Below, piece by piece: positions 34,808 through 43,439 of a stretch of 64,000 nt of DNA (position 1 is its first letter; the number at the start of each line of letters is the position of its first letter). Origin of the DNA: an uncultured Actinomycetes bacterium. GTDB taxonomy: Bacteria; Actinomycetota; Actinomycetes; Nanopelagicales; Nanopelagicaceae. The notes beneath the pieces were generated by a model. It was not told where the DNA came from. It saw only the letters and a program-made list of their open reading frames with translations, and made no database searches. The DNA lies in the NCBI GenBank assembly GCA_937876245.1, contig CALEGP010000034.1, positions 18,495 through 82,494 of the forward strand, written 5' to 3'. The position numbers were made by a program, and so were the translations under genes.

Positions 34808-36327
34808 GCAAGTAATTCCATTCCCTCTCGCAAGCGCAGCGCCAGCTCCACATCCTCTTTCGTCGGGATCGCGTGGCCTCTTGAATCGGCGATACTCCAT
34901 GAAATTCGTAAAACTTTGTGAAATCCACGGGCGCTAAGGCGTTCCTTATCTAGCTCTGTGTGCAAAAAATTCATTCCGGATTTTTCGGCGCGAAAGCGAT
35001 TACGGAGTTGGCTTGGCGGAATTTGAGAGTTCACTCGCCATGAACATCCGGCAAACCTGTCATCTGCGATAGCACGAGCCGCGATTACTCGTTCTCTTAC
35101 TGTTGCACTTGATTCGCCGAGCTCTTCACTCGCCATTTCAATTCGACTTGGTGAATCTATAAATACTCGAATATCGATTCGATCCAATAGCGGTCCAGAA
35201 AGTCTCTGTAGATATCTTCTAATTGCAACTTGGGTACAAGTGCAACTGCGTCCTCGACCGCTGAAGCGCCCACATGGGCAAGGGTTTGCAGCGAGTACCA
35301 ACATAAATCTGGCGGGATAAGTTACCGAGCCAACCGCTCGGGAAATTGTTACCTCACCCGATTCGAGTGGCTGGCGAAGTGAATCTAAAACTCCGCGCCC
35401 GCATTCCGGAGCTTCATCGATAAAAAGAACTCCTTCATGAGCAAGAGAAGTTGCACCGGGGCGAATTGCATGAGCGCCTCCACCGATCATGGCCGGAGCC
35501 GTTGTCGTATGGTGGGGCGCTACAAAAGGAGGAAGTTTTGATAGGAGTTCACGTCCCATTAGAGTCCCAGCAATGGAGTGAATCGCAGTAACTTCCAAAA
35601 TTGATTCCTCGCTCAATGGCGGCAAAATTGATGGAATTCGCTCGGCCAACATTGTTTTTCCTGTTCCCGGAGGTCCAATGAAAAGTAAATGATGCCCGCC
35701 GATCGCAGCTACTTCCAACGCCCTACGAGCGGCCACTTGGCCTGCTACATCGCATAAATCCAGTAAATAGTCTGAACTAGATGAGGAGAACAACTGAGGA
35801 GAATCTGGAATTTGGCCACTGCGCAGATAAGCAAGTGCGTTAGTTAAATGCCTTATCGCGATGACTTCGACTCCAGAAACACACTTCGCTTCCTGATAAT
35901 TTTCATATGGCACTAGTGCTCGGATGAAACCGCTCTTCTTGGCAGCAAGTAGAGCGGGCAACACCCCATGGACTTCGCGAAGCTGACCATCCAATGAGAG
36001 CTCACCAAGGTAGATACATTCCCCGGGTTGGTCTTTTGGTACCTGTCCCTGCGCCATAAGTAAAGTAATTGCGATTGGTAAATCAAATGAAGATCCACTT
36101 TTAGGAAGCCATGCTGGAGAAAGTGAAACCGTCACCTTCTTATTCGGCCAGGCCTCTCCCGAATTAACAAGTGCCGCCCGAACTCGCTCTTTGGATTCGC
36201 TTAGCGCTGCATCTGGAAGTCCGAGAAGAATGTAGCTGGGCAATCCATCAGAAATATCAACTTCAACATCTATGAGATTTCCGGTCAGGCCGGTAAGGGA
36301 GACTGATGAAGTCTGAGCCAGCGCCAT
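34804..36327 (-). CDS. comM: ComM/YifB family Mg-chelatase-like AAA+ ATPase
   Basis: 507-residue AAA+ helicase that promotes branch migration in natural transformation in other bacteria. It has an N-terminal Lon-like domain (VDISDGLPSYILLGLPDAA), the Walker A motif GPPGTGKTM, Walker B FIDEAPE, and a cysteine cluster in NPCPCGRFSGRGRSCTC. The ATG at 36327 shares one base with the yraN stop. It is coupled to dprA downstream. Confidence 0.94.
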   Translation of the reverse strand: MALAQTSSVSLTGLTGNLIDVEVDISDGLPSYILLGLPDAALSESKERVRAALVNSGEAWPNKKVTVSLSPAWLPKSGSSFDLPIAITLLMAQGQVPKDQPGECIYLGELSLDGQLREVHGVLPALLAAKKSGFIRALVPYENYQEAKCVSGVEVIAIRHLTNALAYLRSGQIPDSPQLFSSSSSDYLLDLCDVAGQVAARRALEVAAIGGHHLLFIGPPGTGKTMLAERIPSILPPLSEESILEVTAIHSIAGTLMGRELLSKLPPFVAPHHTTTAPAMIGGGAHAIRPGATSLAHEGVLFIDEAPECGRGVLDSLRQPLESGEVTISRAVGSVTYPARFMLVLAANPCPCGRFSGRGRSCTCTQVAIRRYLQRLSGPLLDRIDIRVFIDSPSRIEMASEELGESSATVRERVIAARAIADDRFAGCSWRVNSQIPPSQLRNRFRAEKSGMNFLHTELDKERLSARGFHKVLRISWSIADSRGHAIPTKEDVELALRLREGMELLA

Positions 36328-36686
36328 CAAAGAACTGCAATGCGGTAATCGATCTCAAATTTCTTCCCTCCGGAAATTAAAACCGCTGCCGCATCAATTC
36401 GATACTCGAATCCCCACCTGTGATTAACAGTAAGCCAGGCAAGTGCCAATCTTTGGAGTCGATAAGCTTTCTCACGCGTAATTGCCTCCAATGGGTGTCC
36501 AAAGGCAATGCTTGTACGAGTTTTAACTTCAATAAAGACCACCACCCCAAATTCGGAAATTGCAACTAGATCAATTTCTCCCTCTCGAATCCGCCAATTC
36601 CGGTCAAGAATTTGGTAATTTTTCTCCACTAAATACTTCGCGACAAAATCTTCGCCAAGAGCTCCTATTAATTGTTTTTTCCCCAT
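36327..36686 (-). CDS. YraN/UPF0102 family endonuclease-like protein
   Basis: 119-residue protein with the nuclease-like fold of the UPF0102 family. GALGEDFVAKYLVEKNYQIL, REGEIDLVAI and VVFIEVKTRTS contain the usual E, D and ExK residues of PD-(D/E)XK enzymes. Its function is not established, but it is conserved next to rnhB and comM in many Actinobacteria, as here. The stop shares a base with comM. Confidence 0.93.
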   Translation of the reverse strand: MGKKQLIGALGEDFVAKYLVEKNYQILDRNWRIREGEIDLVAISEFGVVVFIEVKTRTSIAFGHPLEAITREKAYRLQRLALAWLTVNHRWGFEYRIDAAAVLISGGKKFEIDYRIAVL

Positions 36687-36752
36687 AGAGCCAGGAGGTT
36701 AGGACAGGTCAGAAGAGAAGTTTCGCCAAGCGCGCTGCGATGTGCGTCTCAG

Positions 36753-37361
36753 CTACTTGTTAATAAGGGCGGCAATATTTGAGAAAGATTTTCGGTGAAT
36801 ATTGCATATGCCCAATTCTCCAAGGGCTCTGGTGTGATCTCGGGTTATATAGCCCTTATGTTTCGCAAAACCATAACCAGGATATTCCAGATCCAACCTA
36901 GCCATTTCGCGATCTCGATAAACTTTGGCCAAAATTGATGCAGCGCTAATTGAGACTGCCACCTGATCGCCTTTCCATACAGCCAAATTAGGTGTTGCTA
37001 AACCCTCGATTACATAGCCATCGGTTAACACATATTCGGGCACCTGTGAAAGTGAATTAATGGCGCGGCGCATTCCCTCAAGATTTGATTTATGAAGCCC
37101 AAATCCATCAATTTCTTCAACTGTTATTTCGATTATCGAATGACTCAAGGATTGCTCGATAATAACTTCGAATAATTCTTCGCGAAGTCCTGCCGAAAGC
37201 TCTTTAGAATCTCTTACTCTTGTTAAATCCTGGGCAAATGGATCTTTGAGAATTACTGCTGCAACAACAAGAGGTCCAGCACATGGACCGCGCCCTGCTT
37301 CATCAACTCCGGCAATCTTAGTAATTCCAGCTGCTATAAGCGTTGACTCAATATGTTTCAA
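36753..37361 (-). CDS. rnhB: Ribonuclease HII
   Basis: About 202-residue nuclease that removes ribonucleotides from DNA. The catalytic motif GVDEAGRGPCAGP carries the first Asp and Glu; later acidic residues lie in YVLTDGY and KVYRDREM. The start is uncertain: a TTG at 37361 lies 10 bases after the lepB stop and is preferred, since a reading from 37415 would overlap lepB by 44 bases. It is part of the rplS-lepB-rnhB-yraN-comM-dprA run. Confidence 0.93.
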   Translation of the reverse strand: MKHIESTLIAAGITKIAGVDEAGRGPCAGPLVVAAVILKDPFAQDLTRVRDSKELSAGLREELFEVIIEQSLSHSIIEITVEEIDGFGLHKSNLEGMRRAINSLSQVPEYVLTDGYVIEGLATPNLAVWKGDQVAVSISAASILAKVYRDREMARLDLEYPGYGFAKHKGYITRDHTRALGELGICNIHRKSFSNIAALINK

Positions 37362-37371
37362 AATTCTTCGC

Positions 37372-38055
37372 TTAGCTGGTTTTATTAACTGCAACCTTAG
37401 ATAGATCGCTTCCAACGCTGAGGAACTTCACATGGCTAAAAGGCCAAACGACGAATGCAGCGCGACCTACAACAGAGGAAAGAGGAACCATCCCCTTATA
37501 GATATCATCAGTATGGAATCTAGAGTCAGCGCTTGCACCACGATGATCACCCATCACCCAAATAAATCCTTTGGGTACTGTAACTTTGAAGTCACTGGTG
37601 CTTGGCTTGTTTCCAGCAAAAATATATGGCTCGTTAACAGAAGTGCTATTGACGGTTAAGAAGCCTTTGGTATCACAGCACTCGACGGTGTCACCACCTA
37701 TGCCAATAGTCCGCTTAATTAAATATTGTTTGGCTGGATCAGGTAATACACCTACCATCACAAGTCCAGACTTAATTGTTTGGATTAGTTTTGGATCAGT
37801 GCTTTCGGCTGGTGCTCCAAGCCACCCAGCAGGATCTCTAAATACAACCACTTCACCACGTTTTATTTCGCTGAAATAGCTAGCCAATTTATTGACAGCA
37901 ATACGGTCACCAACTTGAAGAGTATTTTCCATCGACCCAGATGGGATAAAAAAGAAGTGCACAAAGAAAGTTTTTACGATTACCGAAACAACTAAAGCGG
38001 AAATAATGATAATCGGCAGTTCGCGAAGTAACGAACCTTTCCTTGGCACGCTCAT
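37372..38055 (-). CDS. lepB: Signal peptidase I
   Basis: 227-residue membrane-bound protease that cleaves signal peptides of exported proteins. An N-terminal transmembrane helix (about 14-36) is followed by the catalytic serine S41 in PSGSMENTL and general-base lysine K114 in LIKRTIGIGGD, and by GDHRGASADSR (box E). It lies 25 bases downstream of rplS. Confidence 0.96.
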   Translation of the reverse strand: MSVPRKGSLLRELPIIIISALVVSVIVKTFFVHFFFIPSGSMENTLQVGDRIAVNKLASYFSEIKRGEVVVFRDPAGWLGAPAESTDPKLIQTIKSGLVMVGVLPDPAKQYLIKRTIGIGGDTVECCDTKGFLTVNSTSVNEPYIFAGNKPSTSDFKVTVPKGFIWVMGDHRGASADSRFHTDDIYKGMVPLSSVVGRAAFVVWPFSHVKFLSVGSDLSKVAVNKTS

Positions 38056-38080
38056 TTATTAAGTCGCACTGAGGAGTTAA

Positions 38081-38563
38081 TTAAGCTTCTGGAGTTGTTT
38101 CAACTGCAGTTTCTTGCACAGAAACAACTTCAACTGCTGGCGTTTCAACAACTTCAACTGCTGGCGCCTGTGCCTTCACTGGCGTGGAAATAACATCTTC
38201 AACAATATAAGCCCCGCCGATACCACGACGCTCTTTAATCTTTGCAGCCTTGCCACGAAGTTCGCGCAAGTAATAGAGCTTGGCACGGCGAACATCACCG
38301 CGACGAACCATTTCATATCTTTCAATAACTGGAGTGTGAACTGGGAAAGTTCTTTCTACTCCGACGCCGTAAGACAGTTTACGGATTGTAAAAGTTTCAC
38401 GAACTCCTGCGCCCTGACGACGGATAACGAGTCCCTGGAAAACCTGGATACGACTCTTGCTTCCTTCGATAACGCGAACGTGGATCTTGATTTCATCTCC
38501 GGAACGAAAGGCCGGAACATCGGAGCGAAGTGATGCGGCATCAACCGCGTCTAACACGTTCAT
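38081..38563 (-). CDS. rplS: 50S ribosomal protein L19
   Basis: 160-residue ribosomal protein. The core (about 1-120) is well conserved: [29 protein letters not shown] in its first half and [22 protein letters not shown] near the end. It carries a C-terminal extension of about 40 residues rich in Val, Glu, Ala and Pro with repeated VEVVET-like units ([14 protein letters not shown]), which is not part of the standard L19 fold. It is the first gene of the operon; the 161-base gap before it should contain the promoter. Confidence 0.96.
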   Translation of the reverse strand: MNVLDAVDAASLRSDVPAFRSGDEIKIHVRVIEGSKSRIQVFQGLVIRRQGAGVRETFTIRKLSYGVGVERTFPVHTPVIERYEMVRRGDVRRAKLYYLRELRGKAAKIKERRGIGGAYIVEDVISTPVKAQAPAVEVVETPAVEVVSVQETAVETTPEA

Positions 38564-38724
38564 GGCATTTCCTTTTCTTTAGTGAATCACTTTTTTGAGT
38601 TTGAGCGAGCCGATTATTTGCCGGCAGGTGACGTATCTTGCCACAGGCACCCCTATCCGACCAAAACCGTAGCCCTGGGTAAAATTAGCGCCGATTGCGC
38701 CCTGAACGGTGCTGGCCCGGGGAA

Positions 38725-39498
38725 TTAGCCGATTTCCAAGACCAATCGTGCGTGCAAATATGGACCCGCCGCAATTACCATCTCCTTGCCTGGCACTCCG
38801 CCATTTCGACCAGTTACTAGCGCCCCTGCCTCAGTCGCAACTAAACCGCCGGCCGCCAAGTCCCATTCATTTAACCCTTTTTCATAAAATGCATCCAGGC
38901 GCCCCATTGCAACCAAGCATAAGTCAGCTGCTCCAGCCCCAATGCGGCGAAGGTCTCTAATCTCTAGAAGCAGTTTTGAAACAATTCTTGCCTGCTCTTC
39001 CCGGTCTCCAACGTCATATGAGAAACCAGTTCCGATTAGCGCACGGTTAAGTTCCACCGGATCATTGCAATTAATTTTCTTCCCATTGCAAGTTGCACCT
39101 CCATCTCTCGTGGCGCTCCATATTGAGTTTATTGAGGGGGCATAGACGACACCTACTTGTACGCCATCAGAATCTTTCACTGCAATACTTACATTCCAGC
39201 CTGCGATCCCATAGAAATAATTAACTGTTCCATCAAGAGGATCTATGACCCAAGTAATACCTGATTGTGATGGAATATTTGAACCCTCTTCCCCAATAAT
39301 CCCATCATCAGGCCTGGACTCAAGAATTTTAGAAACAATAAGTTTCTCACTAGCCTGATCCATCTGGGTAGCAAAATCTATTGCAGAGGATTTAGTCTCT
39401 AAATCAAAGAAATCGGGCCTGGCGCTAAGCAACTCTCCCGCCTCTTTTGCAATAGAAATAGCAAGATCTAGCAGCTCGGCTTTTAATTCAGTAATCAT
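38725..39498 (-). CDS. suhB: Inositol monophosphatase family protein
   Basis: 257-residue Mg-dependent phosphatase. Metal-site motifs are present: IIGEEGSN (Glu), WVIDPLDGTVNYFYG, and WDLAAGGLVATEAGA near the C-terminus. The family includes inositol-1-phosphatase, histidinol phosphatase and PAP phosphatase, and the substrate is not certain. The ATG at 39498 is preferred to a reading from 39543; a -10-like TTAAAT ends five bases before it, which suggests a leaderless transcript. Confidence 0.88.
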   Translation of the reverse strand: MITELKAELLDLAISIAKEAGELLSARPDFFDLETKSSAIDFATQMDQASEKLIVSKILESRPDDGIIGEEGSNIPSQSGITWVIDPLDGTVNYFYGIAGWNVSIAVKDSDGVQVGVVYAPSINSIWSATRDGGATCNGKKINCNDPVELNRALIGTGFSYDVGDREEQARIVSKLLLEIRDLRRIGAGAADLCLVAMGRLDAFYEKGLNEWDLAAGGLVATEAGALVTGRNGGVPGKEMVIAAGPYLHARLVLEIG

Positions 39499-39560
39499 TA
39501 GGCAATTTAACCACTCGTTGCTACCCACTTTTTCTCGCACCATATGGCAGAGTTACGCCT

Positions 39561-40454
39561 GTGAGTGATGAATCGATGAATAAGCCGGCCATGCTTGAAC
39601 TAGTCGGGCGTGCAGCAGATGGCTCCTCGATTGAATTAAGCGATGGCTCTGGAGCCAAATTTTCGTTACCGATAACCGAAGCCTTGAAAACTACATTAAC
39701 CCAGCCTCGCCTGACATCGGTTGCTCCAATTGATGAGCGCCCAATATTTGGTGTCAAAGAAATTCAAGCCAGGTTGCGCGGCGGTGAAAGCATTGGATCA
39801 ATCACGAGAACTACAGATTGGTCTGCCGAGAAGATCGATAAATTTGCTGGTCCCATTCTGCAAGAGCGTGCTTTTGTAATTCAAAGCGCGTTGAAATCCA
39901 ATTTACGACGCGAAGCCTCCTCGCCAATCTTAGAAGAAGCGACGCTTGTTCAGCTTTCGAGCCATGGAGTCGACATGGAGAAAGTTGAATGGAATACACA
40001 TAGAAATATCGATGGAACTTGGAATATATTGGTTCGATATCCAAATGTAGACGGAACAGCGGAAGCCAATTGGAACTTCGAATTCGGAAATCGAATTTTA
40101 ACTGCGCTAGATGATTCGGCTAAATGGATTGCAGGTGAAGCTAGAGAATCAAGATCCAGAGCTATGACTCATGGATTTATAAACTCTGATGACTCTGCGC
40201 CCTTCGCGCCAATGACGCCGGCTCCCCCAGCTCCCAGACTTGTTGCGGTACGTGAAGAAATTACAATTAAAGAAACCCTCGAGATTGATGAAGGCGATGG
40301 TGAATATTTAATTGAGGAATTAGATATTCAAATTGTTGATGAGTCTGATTCCAAGTCTGATGGAGTTGTGACCCGTCCTAAGTTGCCTTCCTGGGACGAC
40401 ATAATGTTTGGTGGCGTAAAAGGCGCTGATGATGGCAGAAATCACGAGGATTAA
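39561..40454 (+). CDS. sepH: Septation protein SepH (DUF3071)
   Basis: 297-residue actinobacterial division regulator that in Streptomyces promotes FtsZ assembly. The N-terminal half matches DUF3071: LELVGRAADGSSIELSD, then IFGVKEIQARLRGGESI with a helix-turn-helix-like stretch, and RALDD-type ILTALDDSAKWI at about 190-200. The C-terminal part is acidic and low in complexity. Start is GTG at 39561, divergent from suhB. The next gene, an alkaline-phosphatase-family protein, is a common neighbour of sepH. Confidence 0.93.
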   Translation: MSDESMNKPAMLELVGRAADGSSIELSDGSGAKFSLPITEALKTTLTQPRLTSVAPIDERPIFGVKEIQARLRGGESIGSITRTTDWSAEKIDKFAGPILQERAFVIQSALKSNLRREASSPILEEATLVQLSSHGVDMEKVEWNTHRNIDGTWNILVRYPNVDGTAEANWNFEFGNRILTALDDSAKWIAGEARESRSRAMTHGFINSDDSAPFAPMTPAPPAPRLVAVREEITIKETLEIDEGDGEYLIEELDIQIVDESDSKSDGVVTRPKLPSWDDIMFGGVKGADDGRNHED

Positions 40455-40457
40455 TTT

Positions 40458-41561
40458 TTATCTCTGATGTGTAAGTAACGGTACTTCGACCTCCACCTCT
40501 TCTAGACCGCCGTGATGGCCAACCATCTTGCTCTCTTCTTTTATTCGCTCTGGGTCAATAAGTATCATTTCAGATTTAGCTACGACTACTACATCGCCCA
40601 TTCGCTCTTGGCTGTCGATGAGCGTTTCGGCTCCAAATAACTGATGAGCTATTGCTTCCTCCCGGGTATATATGCTCGCCTTTTCACCTAAGAACTCCCG
40701 CCAAATTGCAGCCGTGTCTCTCATGGCGCCTTCTCTTACGTAAATATGGCGGGCGCGGGGTTCGCCTCCAACCAGAGTTACATTTTCCATTAAACTATTT
40801 TCCTGGCCCAAGATAATTTTTTCCCCAACATTTACCATGCCGTGATCCGCTGTAACCCATAGCCGCGTTCCTTTTGGCAATCGATCTCGCAGGCCAGTTA
40901 TGAGTTCCGCTACGAACGCAAGGGCGCTTAACCATTTTTCCGACCCAACGCCCTCTTCGTGTCCGGCATGATCTAAATTATTGATATACACGTAAGAGAA
41001 AGATGGCGAGGTTCCCATTGCCTCGACAGTGTTTTCAATAATTTCGGGAAGTTGATTTGCCCCTAAGTATTGTGCCCCGCGCAGAGCTGCCTGAGTGAAG
41101 CCAGACCCTTCATATCTTTTAGCGGCAATATGCGAAACCCTTATGCCTTGATCTGCTGCTCGCTGGAAAAGAGTCGGGACTTTCTGCCACACAAGCGGAT
41201 CAACTCGTTCGTCCCACTTAAGAGAATTTAGTAATCGCCCTGGCTCACCACTGCGAGGAACTCTGACCGTGTATCCGAGCATGCCGTGAATACCAGGAAG
41301 TACGCCCGTTCCGAGTGAAGATAGGTTCGTTGCCGTAGTGGATGGAAAATGAGATTTTAAGTTTCCGAGCTCCCTGAGTTGCGAAAAAATTGGAAATTGT
41401 GCCCCGAATTGCTCTATTAGCTGGGCCCCCATTCCATCAATCAATAAGAGACATTCGCGAGAATCTGGATTTACCTCGATACCTAGTTCGTTCTTTGCTC
41501 CTGCAACACCAAGGGATGAAAATATCGAATTCGAGAGCGCCGCCAAATTCCGAGGATTCAT
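40458..41561 (-). CDS. Alkaline phosphatase superfamily protein (nucleotide pyrophosphatase/phosphodiesterase type)
   Basis: About 367-residue phosphohydrolase. Metal and nucleophile positions are visible: LLLIDGMGAQL (Asp), the threonine in PSTTATNLSSLGTG, NLDHAGHEEGVG, WVTADHGMVNVG and HHGGLEEVEVEVPL. There is no signal peptide, so it is probably cytoplasmic. The substrate is unknown. The ATG at 41561 is preferred because a longer reading from 41639 would overlap the divergent psuG start. It is convergent with sepH. Confidence 0.88.
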   Translation of the reverse strand: MNPRNLAALSNSIFSSLGVAGAKNELGIEVNPDSRECLLLIDGMGAQLIEQFGAQFPIFSQLRELGNLKSHFPSTTATNLSSLGTGVLPGIHGMLGYTVRVPRSGEPGRLLNSLKWDERVDPLVWQKVPTLFQRAADQGIRVSHIAAKRYEGSGFTQAALRGAQYLGANQLPEIIENTVEAMGTSPSFSYVYINNLDHAGHEEGVGSEKWLSALAFVAELITGLRDRLPKGTRLWVTADHGMVNVGEKIILGQENSLMENVTLVGGEPRARHIYVREGAMRDTAAIWREFLGEKASIYTREEAIAHQLFGAETLIDSQERMGDVVVVAKSEMILIDPERIKEESKMVGHHGGLEEVEVEVPLLTHQR

Positions 41562-41621
41562 GGCTCTATCTTGCCCTAACTCTTTTAGCCATAGTGCAAT
41601 GCGCTGATGTAATGTGCGCTG

Positions 41622-42506
41622 GTGATCAAGTATTCTCATGAAGTAACAGCCGCGCAGAGTCAGAACCGACCAATCGTCGCGCTCGAGTCAACGATTATTT
41701 CACATGGCCTGCCTCGTCCGACAAATCTAATCGTGGCTAACGAAGTTGAGGAAATTGTTCGAGCATCTGGCGCGATTCCTGCCACAATCGCGATTATCGA
41801 TGGCCAGATTCATGTTGGCCTTGAATCCGATCAACTCGAGCGAATCGCAAATGACGATAACTTCGTTAAGGCCTCTACGCGAGACCTTGCGATAATTTGC
41901 GCAACTGGCAAAAGCGCTGCAACAACCGTGGCCGCAACTTCTCATATTGCCCGACTTGCTAACATCGATGTTTTTGCTACTGGCGGCCTAGGTGGCGTCC
42001 ACAGAGGAGCCGATTATGATGAATCGGCAGACCTAATCGAGCTGGCTAAGACTTCGATAATAATTGTCTGTGCCGGCGTTAAATCAATTTTGAATGTATC
42101 TGGAACTTTGGAGAGATTGGAGACATTCGCAATTCCTGTTCTTGGATACCAAACTAATAAATTTCCAGGCTTCTACTTAACTGACTCAGGATTTGAGATA
42201 GAGCATCGAGTCGATAACGTGCAAGAAATCGCCAAAATCTGGCATCTACGTCACGATTTAACAACCGATGACACTGCAATAATTGTGGCCAATCCGGTTT
42301 CTAATCAGATGGAATTATCTCTCCATAACAAAATATTGAATGAAGGTATGGCTGCCGCTACTAAAGCACGCATCACCGGAAAAAGCGTTACCCCTTTCTT
42401 GCTCGAACATTTCCATGCGACCAGTGGTGGCGAATCCCTGCGAGTGAATATAGAAATCATAAAAGCGAATGCCAAATTGGCCGCGGAAATAGCCTGCGCG
42501 CTTTAA
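41622..42506 (+). CDS. psuG: Pseudouridine-5'-phosphate glycosidase
   Basis: 294-residue enzyme that reversibly splits pseudouridine 5'-phosphate into uracil and ribose 5-phosphate. Highly conserved stretches are ALESTIISHGLPRPTNL near the start, IPATIAIIDGQIHVGL, FATGGLGGVHRGA, and CAGVKSILNVSGTLERLET. A GTG start at 41622 is used. With the PfkB kinase four bases downstream it forms the standard psuG-psuK module for salvage of pseudouridine from RNA turnover. Confidence 0.96.
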   Translation: MIKYSHEVTAAQSQNRPIVALESTIISHGLPRPTNLIVANEVEEIVRASGAIPATIAIIDGQIHVGLESDQLERIANDDNFVKASTRDLAIICATGKSAATTVAATSHIARLANIDVFATGGLGGVHRGADYDESADLIELAKTSIIIVCAGVKSILNVSGTLERLETFAIPVLGYQTNKFPGFYLTDSGFEIEHRVDNVQEIAKIWHLRHDLTTDDTAIIVANPVSNQMELSLHNKILNEGMAAATKARITGKSVTPFLLEHFHATSGGESLRVNIEIIKANAKLAAEIACAL

Positions 42507-42510
42507 TCAA

Positions 42511-43410
42511 ATGTCGGCCGCTATAAAAATACTCTGCATTGGTGACATCATGCTTGATGTAACAGTTCTATTAAAGAAACCCATAGTTGAAGGGCTGGAG
42601 ACTCGAGCTGAGATTTCCACCCAAGGTGGCGGGGCCGCAGCAAATGTTGCCTCGTGGCTTTCTTGCGCTGGAGTAGCTTCATATTTAGTTACTCGAATTG
42701 GTGAGGATTCTGCAGGAAAGACCCTGATGACGGAATTGGACGCATATGGCGTCGAGCATTCGAAGAGCGTTGTTCCTGGTGCGAATACCGGTGTTGTTGT
42801 CGTAATTGTTGGCGTCGATGGTGAGCGCACAATGTTTCCAGATTCCGGTGCAAATGGTGGTCTCACGCTTTCCGACGTTCCGGATCTTTCAGATTTTACT
42901 GCGGCATATATCTCTGCCTACTCGCTTATCAATCCCCAGTCTCGTTCTGGAGTTCTCCAAATAATAAGTTCGATAAGCGCTGCAGGGTTACCAATTATTC
43001 TCGATCCGGCAACCGTAGGTGTAATTATGGAAGTCGGAGCAGCAAACGCCAATGATTGGTTGCAATCTGTAGATACTCTAATTTTAAACGAAGAGGAATC
43101 ACAGTTCTTAACTGGCAAGGAAAATCCAATTGAGGCAACCTCGCAACTTCTCAAGAGCGTTAATACTGTGGTTATCAAGCGAGGAGCCAAGGGAGCCTTG
43201 GGTCAAACTCGCGGCGAAAAATTGGTTCAGGTTGGCGCCCAGAGAACTGCTGTGATTAATACAACTGGTGCTGGCGACGCCTTCGCTGCTGGATTTATAA
43301 AGATTTGGGCAGCCAATGGCCCTTTACTAGAGGCTTTAGAATCTGGAGCCGACCTGGCAGCACAATGTGTTGCATTAATCGGTGCCAGACCGCTTGTCGC
43401 TACCGACTAA
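42511..43410 (+). CDS. psuK: PfkB-family carbohydrate kinase, probable pseudouridine kinase
   Basis: 299-residue ribokinase-like kinase. The [13 protein letters not shown] motif follows the N-terminal strand, and the anion-hole/catalytic motif [13 protein letters not shown] is intact near residue 250. The PfkB family covers many sugars; pseudouridine is inferred from the four-base spacing after psuG. The downstream gene, parC, begins 29 bases later. Confidence 0.88.
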   Translation: MSAAIKILCIGDIMLDVTVLLKKPIVEGLETRAEISTQGGGAAANVASWLSCAGVASYLVTRIGEDSAGKTLMTELDAYGVEHSKSVVPGANTGVVVVIVGVDGERTMFPDSGANGGLTLSDVPDLSDFTAAYISAYSLINPQSRSGVLQIISSISAAGLPIILDPATVGVIMEVGAANANDWLQSVDTLILNEEESQFLTGKENPIEATSQLLKSVNTVVIKRGAKGALGQTRGEKLVQVGAQRTAVINTTGAGDAFAAGFIKIWAANGPLLEALESGADLAAQCVALIGARPLVATD

Positions 43411-43439
43411 TCACTCACTTCATTGGCAAGATACGCCTC

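Noticed and set aside
34804..34900. Longer DprA reading frame starting at 34900.
   Set aside because: The added residues overlap the comM coding sequence, while the ATG at 34807 makes a typical four-base ATGA overlap and gives the normal family length.
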